Assembly (NCBI GenBank): GCA_902513415.1
Contig: CABXMS010000001.1
Span: forward strand, 1 to 51,495
Reading direction: 5' to 3'
Length of the DNA stretch: 51,495 nt
Source: an uncultured Pelagibacteraceae bacterium
Lineage (GTDB): Bacteria > Pseudomonadota > Alphaproteobacteria > Pelagibacterales > Pelagibacteraceae
Shown: in pieces, positions 9,886 through 21,088 of the stretch
Layout of the letters: each line of letters begins with the position of its first letter
Numbering within the stretch: the stretch's first letter is position 1
Program-made: the position numbers and the translations under genes
The notes under the pieces: generated by a model
What the model saw: only the letters and a program-made list of their open reading frames with translations
The model's database searches: none
Told to the model about the DNA's origin: nothing

Positions 9886-9913
9886 AAAATACTATAGAAA
9901 TTTATTTTGTCAA
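9886..9913 (-). promoter_or_regulatory. Sigma-70-type promoter for the rpsL-rpsG-fusA-S10 operon
   Basis: On the minus strand a perfect TTGACA (9908-9913) is followed after 16 bases by TATTTT (9886-9891). This predicts a start near 9878 and a leader of about 90 bases before rpsL. The -35 hexamer lies directly behind the T-rich tail of the rpoC terminator, so the two signals are packed into about 50 bases. The -35 is consensus; the -10 is only a fair match. Confidence 0.55.
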
Positions 9914-9918
9914 ATTAA

Positions 9919-9938
9919 AAGACTTGTAAAAAAGTCTT
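9919..9938 (-). terminator. Rho-independent terminator-like hairpin after rpoC
   Basis: AAGACTT and AAGTCTT form a 7-bp stem with a six-base loop, starting three bases after the rpoC stop. It is followed on the minus strand by TTTAATTTG. The stem is A/T-rich and the T tract short, so it may terminate only part of the transcripts and let the rest run into rpsL. Confidence 0.5.
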
Positions 9939-9941
9939 ATT

Positions 9942-12900
9942 TTACTGATTAATTTGAGCTTCAGAAGTATCTATTTTTTCCTTATCAGCCAAAAATTTAT
10001 TATCATCATCTGCAGCCTTTTTATTCCATAAGCTCTTAACCGATCCTGTTCCTGCAGGGACTAATCTACCAACTATAACATTTTCTTTTAAACCACTTAA
10101 TTTATCAACTTTACCTCTTATTGCAGCATCGGTAAGAACCCTTGTTGTTTCTTGAAACGAAGCTGCGGAAATAAATGACTCAGTCTGCAAAGATGCTTTT
10201 GTAATTCCCATTAAAACTCTTTCACCAATAGCAGGTTTTTTATTTTCAGACTTAAGTTTTTCATTAAGTTTTTCAAATTTAATTCTATCTATAATTTCTC
10301 CAGGTAATAAACTTGAATCACCAGACTCTTTTATTTCAATTTTTTTAAGCATTTGTCTTAATATTACTTCAATATGCTTATCATTAATTATTACTCCTTG
10401 TAATCTATAAACTTCTTGCACTTGGTTTACAAAGTAATCTGTTAATTCTTCAATTCCTAAAATTCTAAGTATATCATGAGGTAATGGTTGGCCATCTAAT
10501 AGATATTCGCCTTTTTTAATACTTTCTCCTTGATTAAAATTAATATGTTTACCTTTTGGAATTAAGTAATTTGATGAATTTCCTTCTTCAGCTACAATTG
10601 AAACTTTTTGTTTACCTCTAACTTCTTTACCAAAAATAACTTTACCATCATTTTCTGCTATAATTGCACTATCTTTAGCTTTTCTTGCTTCAAAAAGTTC
10701 TGCTACTCTAGGAAGACCACCTGTAATATCTTTGGTTTTTGAAGTTTCTTTCGGTAATCTTGCAATAACATCACCTGCAGATATTTTTTGACCATCTTTA
10801 ACAGATAAAATAGAATCTGGAACTAAATAATATCTAGCTTCATTATCGTCAGCTTTTTTAATTACATTTCCTTTTTCATCACGTAATGTAATTCTTGGTT
10901 TTAAATCAGTATTTTTAGATTGATTTTTCCAATCAACTACTGCTTTAGTTGTAATACCTGTTGCATCATCTAAAGTTTCGGCTAATGAAACACCGTCTAT
11001 CAAATCAACAAAGTTAGCTATTCCACTTTTTTCTGCAATTACAGGAGTGGTGTACGGATCCCATTCACAAATTTTGGTATTCTTTTTAATTTTTTCTTCA
11101 TTTTGAAAAAATAATCTTGATCCATAAGGCACTTTATATAATGCAATTTGTAAACCATTATCATCTTCTAATGATAATTGAGTATTTCTACCCATCACAA
11201 CCAAATTCTTCTTTGAATCTTCAAGTAAATTTGTATTTATAATCTTTAATGTTCCCTCAGATTTTGTAACAATTTGAGAATCTTGTTTAATTGATGCAGT
11301 ACCACCAACATGAAAAGTTCTCATTGTCAATTGTGTTCCTGGTTCACCGATTGATTGTGCGGAAATCATTCCTATTGCTTCACCAACATGAACAATATTT
11401 CCTCTGGACAAATCTCTACCATAACATCTTGAACAAACACCTTCTTTAGAACTACATGTAATCACTGAATAAACATTTATTATTTTAACACCTGCAGAGT
11501 CAATTTTTTCACATACCGCTTCATCTATCATTTCATTTTTTTTTATTATAACTTCACCTGAAATTGGATTTTTAACATCCGTAGCAACAACTCTTCCCAA
11601 AACTCTTTCGGATAAACTAACTATTACATTTCCACCTTCTATTATTTCAGATAATTTAATATAGCTAGGTTGTTCACATTTTGTCTTAGTAATAGTTAAA
11701 TCTTGTGCCACGTCACATAGTCTTCTTGTTAAATATCCAGAGTTCGCTGTTTTCAAAGCAGTATCAGCTAATCCTTTTCTAGCTCCATGAGTGGAGTTAA
11801 AATATTCAAGTGCTGTCAAACCTTCTTTAAAGTTAGAAGTAATTGGAGACTCTATAATTTCCCCAGAAGGTTTTGCGATCAATCCTCTCATGCCAGCTAA
11901 TTGCTTCATTTGAGCAGCTGAACCTCGTGCACCACTATCAGCCATCATAAATACTGAATTTATTTTAAGTCCATCCTTAGTTACTTCCGTAGCTGAAATC
12001 TTCTTCATCATTTCTGCAGCAACTCTATCAGTACATTTAGACCAAGCATCTACAACTTTATTATATTTTTCTCCTCTTGTAATAAGACCTTCTGCATATT
12101 GATTTTCATAATCAGTTATCAATTTCTTGGTTTCATTAATTAATTGTTGTTTATTTTCTGGTATCACCAAATCATCTTTACCGAATGATATACCAGCTTT
12201 AAAAGCATGTTTAAAACCAAGATCCTTTAGTTTATCACAAAATATCACTGTTGATTTTTGACCACTAAATCTAAATACATGATCTATTATTTCAGAAACT
12301 ATTTTTTTTGGTAGCAACCTATCAACTAATGAAAATTTATTATTAATATTTTTTGGTAATAAATTCGCTAATAAAAATCTTCCAGCTGTACTTATATGTT
12401 TTTCAAATTTGACATTACCATCATTATCAACTGTTTCAAATCTAGATACTATTCTTGAATGAACTTTTATTTGATTAGTTTCTAAAGCATGCTCAATTTC
12501 ATTTGTATTTACAAAATAACCGTCGATTTTTTCTGTTTGATATGGTGCCTGTGATAAATAATAAATACCAAGTATCATATCTTGACTTGGTACTATAATA
12601 GGCTTGCCATTTGATGGACTTAAAATATTGTTTGTTGACATCATTAAAACCCTTGCTTCAAGTTGTGCCTCTAAACTCAAAGGAATATGTACCGCCATCT
12701 GATCACCATCAAAATCCGCGTTAAATGCAGCACATGTTAAAGGATGAAGTTCAATTGCGTCTCCTTCAATAAGTTTAGGTTCAAATGCTTGTACACCCAA
12801 TCTATGAAGAGTTGGCGCTCTATTAAGAATAACAGGATGTTCTCTGACTATTAATTCTAAAGCATCCCAAACTTCATTTTTTTCTTTTTCTACTAATTTT

Positions 12901-14105
12901 TTTGCTTGTTTAATTGTTGAGGCAAGTCCTAATTTATTTAATCTAGCATACAAAAAAGGTTTAAATAATTCTAGAGCCATTTTTTTTGGCAAACCACATT
13001 CGTGTAATTTTAAATCAGGACCAACAACTATGACTGATCTTCCAGAATAATCTACTCTTTTGCCTAAAAGGTTTTGTCTAAATCTACCTTGTTTACCTTT
13101 TAACATTTCCGCTAATGATTTTAAAGGTCTCTTGCCTGTACCAGTAATTACTCTACCTCTTCTGCCATTATCAAATAAAGCGTCCACAGATTCTTGAAGC
13201 ATTCTTTTTTCATTTCTAACAATAATGTCTGGTGCTTTTAAATCTATTAATCTTTTTAGTCTATTATTTCTATTTATTACTCTTCTGTATAAATCGTTAA
13301 GGTCTGAAGTAGCAAATCTTCCACCATCTAAAGGGACAAGTGGTCTTAACTCTGGAGGTATAACTGGTATAGTTGTTAATATCATCCACTCTGGTTTATT
13401 TCCAGTTTCAATAAATGATTCTATTAATTTTAATCTTTTAATTGATCTTTCCTCTGCAACTTTTGATTTTGTTTCACTTATTGTTTTTTTTAAATTATTT
13501 CTTTCTTCCTCTAAATTTATTGATTTAAGTATTTCTAATATTGCTTCTGCTCCTATACCTGCTGTAAAAGCTTCTTCTCCATATTCATCTTGATATTTAA
13601 TTAATTCTTCTTCATTTAATAATTCATTTTTTTTTAAACTAGTTAATCCAGGTTCAACAACAATAAAATTTTCGAAATAAAGCACTCTTTCAACATCTTT
13701 TAATTTCATATCTACGGCTAATGAAATTCTACTTGGTAATGATTTTAAAAACCAAATATGAGCAACTGGAGTTGCTAAATTAATGTGCCCCATTCTCTCT
13801 CTTCTTACATTAGATTTAGTAACTTCAACTCCACACTTTTCGCATATTATTCCTCTAAATTTCATTCTTTTGTATTTACCACACAAACACTCGTAATCTT
13901 TTATTGGCCCAAAAATTCTTGCACAAAATAGTCCATCTTTCTCTGGTCTAAATGTTCTATAATTAATTGTTTCAGGCTTTTTTATTTCTCCATAGGTCCA
14001 TGATTTTATTTTTTCAGGACTAGCTAATGTTATTTTTATGCTACTAAAATTTTGTGAATCTGTTATTTCGTTGCTTTTAAATAAATCTGTTAAATCTTTT
14101 TTCAT
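9942..14105 (-). CDS. rpoC: DNA-directed RNA polymerase beta' subunit
   Basis: Beta' carries the catalytic Mg2+ of RNA polymerase. The invariant [12 protein letters not shown] with its three aspartates is intact. The N-terminal zinc finger has four cysteines in CLCGKYKR...IICEKCG (about residues 68-87) and the second zinc site is [14 protein letters not shown] in the C-terminal half. The clamp, rudder region ([15 protein letters not shown]) and trigger loop region ([11 protein letters not shown]) are all readable. The length of 1387 residues is normal for alphaproteobacteria. It lies three bases after rpoB and is followed at once by a terminator-like hairpin. Confidence 0.99.
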   Translation of the reverse strand: MKKDLTDLFKSNEITDSQNFSSIKITLASPEKIKSWTYGEIKKPETINYRTFRPEKDGLFCARIFGPIKDYECLCGKYKRMKFRGIICEKCGVEVTKSNVRRERMGHINLATPVAHIWFLKSLPSRISLAVDMKLKDVERVLYFENFIVVEPGLTSLKKNELLNEEELIKYQDEYGEEAFTAGIGAEAILEILKSINLEEERNNLKKTISETKSKVAEERSIKRLKLIESFIETGNKPEWMILTTIPVIPPELRPLVPLDGGRFATSDLNDLYRRVINRNNRLKRLIDLKAPDIIVRNEKRMLQESVDALFDNGRRGRVITGTGKRPLKSLAEMLKGKQGRFRQNLLGKRVDYSGRSVIVVGPDLKLHECGLPKKMALELFKPFLYARLNKLGLASTIKQAKKLVEKEKNEVWDALELIVREHPVILNRAPTLHRLGVQAFEPKLIEGDAIELHPLTCAAFNADFDGDQMAVHIPLSLEAQLEARVLMMSTNNILSPSNGKPIIVPSQDMILGIYYLSQAPYQTEKIDGYFVNTNEIEHALETNQIKVHSRIVSRFETVDNDGNVKFEKHISTAGRFLLANLLPKNINNKFSLVDRLLPKKIVSEIIDHVFRFSGQKSTVIFCDKLKDLGFKHAFKAGISFGKDDLVIPENKQQLINETKKLITDYENQYAEGLITRGEKYNKVVDAWSKCTDRVAAEMMKKISATEVTKDGLKINSVFMMADSGARGSAAQMKQLAGMRGLIAKPSGEIIESPITSNFKEGLTALEYFNSTHGARKGLADTALKTANSGYLTRRLCDVAQDLTITKTKCEQPSYIKLSEIIEGGNVIVSLSERVLGRVVATDVKNPISGEVIIKKNEMIDEAVCEKIDSAGVKIINVYSVITCSSKEGVCSRCYGRDLSRGNIVHVGEAIGMISAQSIGEPGTQLTMRTFHVGGTASIKQDSQIVTKSEGTLKIINTNLLEDSKKNLVVMGRNTQLSLEDDNGLQIALYKVPYGSRLFFQNEEKIKKNTKICEWDPYTTPVIAEKSGIANFVDLIDGVSLAETLDDATGITTKAVVDWKNQSKNTDLKPRITLRDEKGNVIKKADDNEARYYLVPDSILSVKDGQKISAGDVIARLPKETSKTKDITGGLPRVAELFEARKAKDSAIIAENDGKVIFGKEVRGKQKVSIVAEEGNSSNYLIPKGKHINFNQGESIKKGEYLLDGQPLPHDILRILGIEELTDYFVNQVQEVYRLQGVIINDKHIEVILRQMLKKIEIKESGDSSLLPGEIIDRIKFEKLNEKLKSENKKPAIGERVLMGITKASLQTESFISAASFQETTRVLTDAAIRGKVDKLSGLKENVIVGRLVPAGTGSVKSLWNKKAADDDNKFLADKEKIDTSEAQINQ

Positions 14106-14108
14106 TAA

Positions 14109-17100
14109 TTAGTTTAACTCCACATTTAGTGCTAGAGATTTTATTTCTTTAACTAAAACATTGAATGACTCTGGTATTCCAGATTCAAAGTTTTCGTCAC
14201 CTTTAACTATTGTTTCATATACTTTAACTCTTCCTGCTACATCATCTGATTTTACTGTTAATATTTCTTGAAGAGTATATGAGGCTCCATAAGCTTCTAA
14301 AGCCCAAACTTCCATTTCACCAAATCTTTGACCTCCTAATTGTGCTTTGCCTCCTAAAGGTTGTTGTGTAACCAAACTGTACGGACCTGTAGATCTAGCA
14401 TGAATTTTGTCTTCAACAAGGTGATGCAATTTTAGCATATAGATAGTTCCAACTGTTACCGATCTATCAAACTTTTCACCTGTTCTACCATCCCATAAAT
14501 ATGTTTGCCCACTGCTAGGTAGTTTTGCTAGTTCCAGCATAGTTGTCACATCTTTTTCTTTTGCACCATCAAATACTGGTGTGGCAATAGGTATACCATT
14601 TTGAATATTTTCACAAAGATCTGCAAATTCGTTATTTGATAGATTTTGTATTTTATCTTCATAAGCTTCTTTTCCATAAATCGATTTTAAAAAAGATGAT
14701 ATTTTATCTGTTTTGTTAATTTTTTTTTGATTTTCATTCACTAATTTTTTTAAAGTTTCTCCTAGTTCTGTGCATGACCATCCTAGATGGGTTTCGAGAA
14801 TTTGCCCCACATTCATTCTACTAGGAACACCTAGTGGATTTAAGACTATATCAACAGGCTTACCATTTTCTTGGTATGGCATATCTTCTACTGGAACTAT
14901 TTTACTGACCACCCCTTTGTTGCCGTGTCTGCCTGACATTTTGTCACCAGGTCTCAATCTTCTTTTAATTGCTACGAAAACTTTTACCATTTTCATTACA
15001 CTTGGAAGCAAATCATCTCCTTGCCTAATTTTTAATACTTTATCTTCAAACCTTTCTTGTATGTCTTTCTTGGCAGAATTATATTGGTCTTTTAATTGAG
15101 ACAATGCTTCTACTTTTTTATTATCATTAACTGATAGTTTAAATAAATCAGAAATACTTAATTGATCAATTTTAACACTGTCTAATTTCTCACCTTCGTT
15201 TATATTTTTTATTTTTTTATTTATAATAGTGTCAGATAAAATTAATGAAGCACGTTGTTTAATGCTTCTTTCAAGAATATCTTCTTCGACATTTTTATCT
15301 TGTTGAACACTATCAATTTCAGATCTTTCTATTGTAATAGATCTTTCATCTTTTTCGATTCCATGTCTATTAAAAACTCTTACATCTACTACAATACCAC
15401 CACTTCCACTTGGCATTTTTAGCGAAGTATCTGTAACATCGATTGCTTTTTCACCAAAAATTGATCTTAAAAGTTTTTCTTCAGGGCCTGAAGCTGAGTC
15501 ACCTTTGGGAGTAACTTTACCAACTAATATATCGCCAGGTTTAACTTCTGCACCAATATAAACAATGCCCGATTCATCTAAATTTTTTAACGATTCTTCG
15601 TTTACATTTGGTATGTCTCTAGTAATATCTTCTTCACCTAATTTTGTATCCCTAGCCATAATCTCATATTCTTCAATATGAATTGATGTAAATACATCAT
15701 CAGTTACACATCTTTCAGATATTAATATTGAATCTTCAAAATTGTAACCTTGCCAAGGCATAAATGCCACGGTAACATTTTTTCCAAGTGCCAACTCACC
15801 AATTTTGGTTGATGGCCCATCAGCTATTATATCTCCTGGTTTAACTTTATCTCCAACTCTCACAAGTGGTTTTTGATTTATACAAGTATTTTGATTTGAT
15901 CTTTTAAATTTTTGTAAATTATAAATATCAACACCTGATTTTTTAAAATCTTTTTCATCAGTAGCTTTAATTACAATTCTTTTACCATCAATTTTGTCTA
16001 CTATACCATCTCTTTTAGCAACAATTGTTACTCCAGAGTCTAATGCTACATCACTTTCAATACCAGTTCCAACTAATGGTGCCTCAGGTTTAAGTAATGG
16101 AACGGCTTGTCTCATCATATTAGATCCCATTAATGCTCTGTTAGCATCATCATTTTCCAAAAAAGGAATTAAAGATGCAGCCACCGAAACTAATTGTTTA
16201 GGAGAGACATCAATATAATCTATATTTTCTGGTTTTGATAAAATGAAATTTAAATTCTCTCTACATGAAACTAAATCCTCTTTAAATTTTCCATTTTTAT
16301 CAATTACAGAGTTAGCTTGAGCAATAGTATATTTTGTTTCTTCCATTGCGGATAAATATTCAATTTTATCTTGTACAGTTCCATCTTTGACTTTTTTATA
16401 TGGACTTTCAATGAAACCATATTTGTTAATTTTAGAATAAGTTGATAAACTGTTAATTAAACCAATATTTGGTCCTTCTGGTGTTTCGATCGGACAAATT
16501 CTTCCATAGTGAGTTGGGTGCACGTCTCTAACTTCAAAGCCAGCCCTCTCTCTTGTTAGTCCACCTGGTCCAAGTGCGGAAACTCTTCTTTTGTGTGTAA
16601 TTTCTGAAAGAGGATTTGTTTGATCCATGAATTGCGATAATTGAGAAGTTGCAAAAAAATCTTTTAACGAAATAGTTAATGGTTTTGCATTAACTAAATC
16701 CTGTGGCATAGCAGACTCTACATCTAATGTAGTCATTTTTTCTTTTATAGCCCTCTCCATTCTATAAACACCTATTCTTGCTTGATTTTCTACAAGCTCA
16801 CCGACAGATCTTACTCTTCTATTTCCTAAATGATCTATGTCATCAACGTCATCTTTTCCATCTCTTAAATCCAGCATCTTTTTAACTATAGATAAAATGT
16901 CATCGTTTCTCAAAATTGTAATCTTGTCTGAACAGGTTAAATTTAACCTAGAATTCATTTTTACTCTTCCAACATCAGACAAGTCATATCTGTCAGAACT
17001 AAAAAATAAATTGTTAAATATTTGAGCTGCTATTTCTATTGTTGGTGGTTCTCCAGGTCTCAAAATTTTATAAATTTCTGTTATAGCATCATTTTTATTA

Positions 17101-18191
17101 TCATTTTTATCATTGAAAATTGTATTAATTAAATAAGGACCTTTATTAATTGAATTTGTTTTTGATACTTCAATTGTAAATACATTAAATTCTAATAACT
17201 TTGTTATTAAATCTTCATCTACTTCTGTTCCAATTTTAGTAGTCTCTTCACCTAATAGAATATCTTTGTGAATAATTTTGCCATATAAACTATCATTGGT
17301 AACATAAATTTCTTTTAGCCCATCGTCAGCTAATTTTTTTGCATTTAAATAACTAACTTTTTCACCAGCTTTGACAATTACTTTATTTGTTTTTGCATTT
17401 ATTATTTCTTCGGAAAAATTTTTAGTTTTATAATTTTCAGGGTCAAACTTTGTTTTCCATTTATTTTGCGCTTTATCATATGAATAAATTTCTTTATCAT
17501 AAAATTCATTTACAATATCATTTTTTGTATAACCTAATGCTTGTAGTAATGTTGTAACAAAAATTTTCTTCTTTCTGTCAATTCTAAAATAAAGAAAATC
17601 TTTTACATCATACTCAAAATCTAACCATGATCCTCTGTTTGGAATTACTCTACAATTAAATAATAATTTACCACTTGCGTGTGATTTTCCTTTATCATGA
17701 TCAAAAAATACTCCAGGACTTCTATGCATTTGGTTTACAACAACTCTTTGAACTCCGTTTGTAATAAATGTACCACTATGAGTCATCATTGGTACTTCAC
17801 CCATGTAAACTTCTTGTTCTTTAGCAGATAAAATATCTTTTGTATTAGTTTCTTGATTTATATCATAGACAACAAGTCTCAATGTGCATTTTAAGGAAGC
17901 TGAATAAGTAAGGCCTCTAGTTATACATTCTTCAACATCAAACTTTGGTTTCTCTAATCTATAAGATACATACTCGAGGGTTGCTTTATCATTTAAATCT
18001 TCGATTGGAAAAATGCTTTTAAAAACTCTATCGAAACCTTTTACAAGATACTGTTCAACATCTGGTTTATATTCTGTTAATTGTTTATAAGAATTTTTTT
18101 GAACTTCAATTAGATTTGGTATTGATAAACTTTCTTTAAGTTTTCCAAAATTTTTTCTTATATTTTTTTTTTCAGTAAAAGATAACTGCAT
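14109..18191 (-). CDS. rpoB: DNA-directed RNA polymerase beta subunit
   Basis: Beta forms one pincer of RNA polymerase and, with beta', the active site. The 1360-residue product has the rifampicin-binding cluster as [20 protein letters not shown], with the Asp, His and Ser residues that matter for drug binding in wild-type state. One position is Thr where E. coli has Asn (DQTNP versus DQNNP). Other landmarks are [20 protein letters not shown], the catalytic-region [13 protein letters not shown] and the C-terminal [20 protein letters not shown]. It is separated from rplL by 46 bases containing a 9-bp hairpin. Confidence 0.99.
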   Translation of the reverse strand: MQLSFTEKKNIRKNFGKLKESLSIPNLIEVQKNSYKQLTEYKPDVEQYLVKGFDRVFKSIFPIEDLNDKATLEYVSYRLEKPKFDVEECITRGLTYSASLKCTLRLVVYDINQETNTKDILSAKEQEVYMGEVPMMTHSGTFITNGVQRVVVNQMHRSPGVFFDHDKGKSHASGKLLFNCRVIPNRGSWLDFEYDVKDFLYFRIDRKKKIFVTTLLQALGYTKNDIVNEFYDKEIYSYDKAQNKWKTKFDPENYKTKNFSEEIINAKTNKVIVKAGEKVSYLNAKKLADDGLKEIYVTNDSLYGKIIHKDILLGEETTKIGTEVDEDLITKLLEFNVFTIEVSKTNSINKGPYLINTIFNDKNDNKNDAITEIYKILRPGEPPTIEIAAQIFNNLFFSSDRYDLSDVGRVKMNSRLNLTCSDKITILRNDDILSIVKKMLDLRDGKDDVDDIDHLGNRRVRSVGELVENQARIGVYRMERAIKEKMTTLDVESAMPQDLVNAKPLTISLKDFFATSQLSQFMDQTNPLSEITHKRRVSALGPGGLTRERAGFEVRDVHPTHYGRICPIETPEGPNIGLINSLSTYSKINKYGFIESPYKKVKDGTVQDKIEYLSAMEETKYTIAQANSVIDKNGKFKEDLVSCRENLNFILSKPENIDYIDVSPKQLVSVAASLIPFLENDDANRALMGSNMMRQAVPLLKPEAPLVGTGIESDVALDSGVTIVAKRDGIVDKIDGKRIVIKATDEKDFKKSGVDIYNLQKFKRSNQNTCINQKPLVRVGDKVKPGDIIADGPSTKIGELALGKNVTVAFMPWQGYNFEDSILISERCVTDDVFTSIHIEEYEIMARDTKLGEEDITRDIPNVNEESLKNLDESGIVYIGAEVKPGDILVGKVTPKGDSASGPEEKLLRSIFGEKAIDVTDTSLKMPSGSGGIVVDVRVFNRHGIEKDERSITIERSEIDSVQQDKNVEEDILERSIKQRASLILSDTIINKKIKNINEGEKLDSVKIDQLSISDLFKLSVNDNKKVEALSQLKDQYNSAKKDIQERFEDKVLKIRQGDDLLPSVMKMVKVFVAIKRRLRPGDKMSGRHGNKGVVSKIVPVEDMPYQENGKPVDIVLNPLGVPSRMNVGQILETHLGWSCTELGETLKKLVNENQKKINKTDKISSFLKSIYGKEAYEDKIQNLSNNEFADLCENIQNGIPIATPVFDGAKEKDVTTMLELAKLPSSGQTYLWDGRTGEKFDRSVTVGTIYMLKLHHLVEDKIHARSTGPYSLVTQQPLGGKAQLGGQRFGEMEVWALEAYGASYTLQEILTVKSDDVAGRVKVYETIVKGDENFESGIPESFNVLVKEIKSLALNVELN

Positions 18192-18198
18192 CTATACA

Positions 18199-18219
18199 AC
18201 TGATTTTTTTAAAATCAGT
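18199..18219 (-). promoter_or_regulatory. 9-bp hairpin between rplL and rpoB (attenuator or processing site)
   Basis: ACTGATTTT and AAAATCAGT form a perfect 9-bp stem with a three-base loop in the 46-base rplL-rpoB gap, seven bases before the rpoB start. On the transcript (minus strand) it is not followed by a T run, so simple termination is unlikely. In E. coli the same gap holds an attenuator and an RNase III site that set the ribosomal protein to polymerase ratio. A similar role here is inference by position. Confidence 0.5.
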
Positions 18220-18237
18220 ATTAATTTTTTTTTAAAT

Positions 18238-18609
18238 TTACTTAAGTTCTACTTTAGCGCCGGCTGCTTCTAATTTTTTCTTAATTTCTTCAGCCTCTTT
18301 TTTATTTACACCTGATTTAACTTCTTTAGGTGCACCCTCAACTAAATCTTTTGCTTCTTTAAGACCAAGAGAAGTAACTCCTCTTATTTCTTTAATAACA
18401 TTAATTTTTTTATCTCCAGCAGATGCAAGAACAATTGTAAATTCATCTTTTTCTTCTGCAGGTGCCGCTCCTCCAGCAGCCGCTGGTGCTGCTGCTACTG
18501 CTGCTGCTGCTGTAACACCCCATTTTTCTTCTAGTTGTTTAGATAGTTCTGCCGCTTCTACGACTGTCAAACTTGATAAGTCGTCTATGATTTTATTTAA
18601 GTCCGCCAT
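18238..18609 (-). CDS. rplL: 50S ribosomal protein L7/L12
   Basis: L7/L12 forms the flexible stalk dimers that recruit translation GTPases. The 123-residue protein has the N-terminal dimerisation domain ([20 protein letters not shown]), an Ala/Gly/Pro-rich hinge (about residues 33-53) and the C-terminal factor-binding domain with [20 protein letters not shown]. The acidic and alanine-rich composition stands out from the lysine-rich neighbours, as expected for this protein. It follows rplJ by 15 bases. Confidence 0.98.
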   Translation of the reverse strand: MADLNKIIDDLSSLTVVEAAELSKQLEEKWGVTAAAAVAAAPAAAGGAAPAEEKDEFTIVLASAGDKKINVIKEIRGVTSLGLKEAKDLVEGAPKEVKSGVNKKEAEEIKKKLEAAGAKVELK

Positions 18610-18624
18610 ATAATTTTGTCCTGG

Positions 18625-19134
18625 TTATTTTTTTGATTTTTCGAGCGCTAAAATAGCGATTTTTGAAGCCGGTGCAAGTAAAATACTTGCAATTTTTTGT
18701 GCTGGAGATCTCAAAATACCTACAATTTTAGCCCTTGCTTCATCTAAAGTAGGTAATGTCGCTACATTTTGAACTCCCACAACATCTAAAATATCATTAC
18801 CCATGATTCCGCCTAATATTTTTAGGTTTTTATTTTCTTTAGAGAAATTTGTTAAAATTTTTGCTGATGTTATTGCATCTTTAGATAGTGCTACTGCTGT
18901 TGGACCAGAAAACAAATTAGATAATTCTTTGCATTTAGTTTTTTCTAGCGCAAGTTTAGTAATTCTATTTTTTGTGATTTTGAAAATAATTCCTTTTTCT
19001 CTCATTTTAGATCTTAATTCATCTAATTGTTTAACTGTTAAGCCTTGATAATGAGCCACAATTACAGCTTCAGATTTATCAAATTGCGTGGTCATTTCAT
19101 TTATATAGCTTTTCTTTTTTTCTTTATTCATCAT
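18625..19134 (-). CDS. rplJ: 50S ribosomal protein L10
   Basis: L10 anchors the L7/L12 stalk on 23S rRNA and in E. coli represses its own operon. The 169-residue product contains the family N-terminal pattern EMTTQFDKSEAVIVAHYQGL and RSKMREKGIIFKITKNRI, and a C-terminal helix (SILLAPASKIAILALEKS) that carries the L7/L12 binding site. Two consecutive ATG codons are possible starts; the second would give MNKEKKKSYIN. The gap to rplA is only two bases, so there is little room for an independent L10 leader. Confidence 0.97.
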   Translation of the reverse strand: MMNKEKKKSYINEMTTQFDKSEAVIVAHYQGLTVKQLDELRSKMREKGIIFKITKNRITKLALEKTKCKELSNLFSGPTAVALSKDAITSAKILTNFSKENKNLKILGGIMGNDILDVVGVQNVATLPTLDEARAKIVGILRSPAQKIASILLAPASKIAILALEKSKK

Positions 19135-19136
19135 AA

Positions 19137-19826
19137 CTAAATATTTTTTATTAGTTTAAGTTTATATGACACTCCCATAGATGAGGTCAAAAATGAGCTT
19201 TTTATTAAATCGCCTTTTAATGTATTGTTTGATTTTTCTTTTTCAAGAGTTTCGAGAATAGCTTTATAATTTTTAATTAAATTATCGTCTGAAAAAGATT
19301 TTTTTCCTATACTCAAACCTATATTTCCGTCTTTATCATTTCTTATTTCTGCTTGTCCAGATTTAGCATCTGAGACTGCTTTTTTAATATCTTCATTTAC
19401 AGTTCCTAGTTTTGGATTTGGCATTAACCCTTTAGGACCAAGAATTTTTCCCAACTTTGACAATTTAATCATCATAGATGGTGTACTAATTAATTTATCA
19501 AAATTTAATTCTCCATTTTTAATTTTTTCGACTAAATCATCACCACCAACAAGATCCGCTCCAGCATCTTTGGCACTTTTTGATTTAGATTCCTCACAGA
19601 CTGCTGCAACTCTAATTTTTTTTCCTGATCCACCAGGTAAATTTACAACGGTTCTTAAATTAATTTCACTTTTTTTTTGTTTATTGTTAATTTGAAAACT
19701 TAAATCAATAGACTCATCAAATTTTGTTGTGCAATTTTTTTTCACAAGATTAAGTAATTTTTCTATATTTTCTGCTTTTAATTCATTTGTTTTTTCAGGA
19801 AGTTTTTTATATCTTTTTGAAGTCAT
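19137..19826 (-). CDS. rplA: 50S ribosomal protein L1
   Basis: L1 forms the mobile stalk next to the E site and in E. coli represses translation of the rplK-rplA message. The 229-residue protein carries the signature KLGKILGPKGLMPNPKLGT (about residues 124-142), preceded by GADLVGGDDLVEKI. The start codon shares one base with the rplK stop, so the two proteins are translationally coupled. Confidence 0.97.
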   Translation of the reverse strand: MTSKRYKKLPEKTNELKAENIEKLLNLVKKNCTTKFDESIDLSFQINNKQKKSEINLRTVVNLPGGSGKKIRVAAVCEESKSKSAKDAGADLVGGDDLVEKIKNGELNFDKLISTPSMMIKLSKLGKILGPKGLMPNPKLGTVNEDIKKAVSDAKSGQAEIRNDKDGNIGLSIGKKSFSDDNLIKNYKAILETLEKEKSNNTLKGDLIKSSFLTSSMGVSYKLKLIKNI

Positions 19827-20254
19827 TAATCTTTAACCTCTATTCCCATAGATCTAGCAGAACCAGCAATTATTTTTGAAGCTTCTTCGATATCATGAGC
19901 ATTTAAATCTTCCATTTTTTTCTTTGCTATTTCTTCAAGTTGTTTTTTTGTAATTGATGCAATTATATTTCTTCCTGGTTCTTGTGATCCACTTTTCAAT
20001 TTAATTGCCTCTTTAATAAAATGTGAAGCAGGAGGAGATTTGATAACAAAATCAAATTTTTTATCTTTGTACACTGTTATAATAACAGGTACTGGTTTTC
20101 CCATAAAATTTTTTGTTTTTTCATTAAATGCTTTACAGAATTCCATTATATTAATTCCTCTTTGTCCTAAAGCTGGACCAACTGGTGGAGCTGGGTTGGC
20201 TTGTCCACCTTTAATTTGTAGTTTAACATATCCGGTTATTTCTTTTTTTGCCAT
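19826..20254 (-). CDS. rplK: 50S ribosomal protein L11
   Basis: L11 binds the GTPase-associated centre of 23S rRNA and is required for RelA activation by stalled ribosomes. The 142-residue product has the N-terminal proline-rich block [20 protein letters not shown] (about residues 16-35) and a C-terminal rRNA-binding domain ending [12 protein letters not shown]. It is coupled to nusG by a TAATG junction, continuing the secE-nusG-L11-L1 order found in most bacteria. Confidence 0.98.
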   Translation of the reverse strand: MAKKEITGYVKLQIKGGQANPAPPVGPALGQRGINIMEFCKAFNEKTKNFMGKPVPVIITVYKDKKFDFVIKSPPASHFIKEAIKLKSGSQEPGRNIIASITKKQLEEIAKKKMEDLNAHDIEEASKIIAGSARSMGIEVKD

Positions 20255-20784
20255 TAGCTTGATTTCTCCACTTGGTTATATTCTAATTCGACAGGTGTTG
20301 GTCTACCAAATATAGAAACTGATACTTTAAGTCTAGACTTTTCTTCATCTATCTCTTCTACTAAACCATTAAATGACGCAAAAGGTCCGTCTATAACCTG
20401 TACTTTTTCTCCAATTGTATATTCAATTGCAGATTTTGGTTGAGCAACTCCATCTTTAATTTGTCCTAAAATTTTTTCTATTTCCTTATCTGAAACAGGT
20501 ACAGGAGATCCTTTAGATCCTAAAAATCCGCTAACTTTTTTTATATTTTTAATCATATGATATATATTATTATCCATTTCAGATTTTATTAAAATATATC
20601 CTGGAAAATATTTTTTTTTTCTTTGAACTCTCTTCCCTCTTTTTACTTCTGTAATATCATGAGTTGGAACAACTATTTCTTCAATTTTATCAGATATTTT
20701 TGCTTTTTCTGCTTCTTCTTTGATTATTTTTGCTACTTTATTTTCAAAACTAGAGTGTGATTGAACTATGTACCAATTTTTCAT
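20254..20784 (-). CDS. nusG: Transcription termination/antitermination factor NusG
   Basis: NusG travels with RNA polymerase, suppresses pausing and links it to Rho or to S10 on the ribosome. The N-terminal NGN domain starts [17 protein letters not shown] and includes [16 protein letters not shown]. The C-terminal KOW domain is [19 protein letters not shown] (about residues 127-145). At 176 residues it is the ordinary short type. It starts two bases after secE. Confidence 0.98.
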   Translation of the reverse strand: MKNWYIVQSHSSFENKVAKIIKEEAEKAKISDKIEEIVVPTHDITEVKRGKRVQRKKKYFPGYILIKSEMDNNIYHMIKNIKKVSGFLGSKGSPVPVSDKEIEKILGQIKDGVAQPKSAIEYTIGEKVQVIDGPFASFNGLVEEIDEEKSRLKVSVSIFGRPTPVELEYNQVEKSS

Positions 20785-20786
20785 AA

Positions 20787-20984
20787 TTAAATCCCTACCT
20801 TAAGTATTATTTCTAATAAAAATTTTAAAAGTTGATCTAAAAGTAAAAAAAATAATGATGCAATTATAGCCATTGCAACAACCATTAATGTTCCTTGCAT
20901 TGTTTCTTTCCCGGTAGGCCAAGTTACTTTAAAAGCCTCTTGTTTTACTTCCTGAAAAAATTTTAATGGGTTTCTCATATACAT
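20787..20984 (-). CDS. secE: Preprotein translocase subunit SecE
   Basis: SecE clamps the SecY channel in the inner membrane. The 65-residue form has the conserved amphipathic segment FFQEVKQEAFKVTWPTGKET followed by a single hydrophobic helix (about residues 34-58), the minimal one-helix SecE of most bacteria. A second ATG two codons in (MRNPLKFF) is an equally plausible start. It lies 19 bases downstream of tRNA-Trp, so the tRNA is probably cut out of the secE message. Confidence 0.95.
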   Translation of the reverse strand: MYMRNPLKFFQEVKQEAFKVTWPTGKETMQGTLMVVAMAIIASLFFLLLDQLLKFLLEIILKVGI

Positions 20985-21003
20985 TTTTTACTTTATATCT
21001 AAT

Positions 21004-21079
21004 TGGCAGGAGCGGAGGGAATCGAACCCCCAACCTCCGGTTTTGGAGACCGGCGCTCTACCAATTGAGCTACACTCCT
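21004..21079 (-). tRNA. tRNA-Trp (CCA anticodon)
   Basis: The minus strand folds into a full cloverleaf of 76 bases including encoded CCA. The acceptor stem is AGGAGTG paired with CGCTCCT, the D loop has AGCTCAATTGGTAGAGC, the anticodon loop is CTCCAAA (CCA), and the T arm holds GGTTCGATTCC. It lies between tuf and secE, a common bacterial arrangement. Confidence 0.97.
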
Positions 21080-21088
21080 ATAGGGAGC

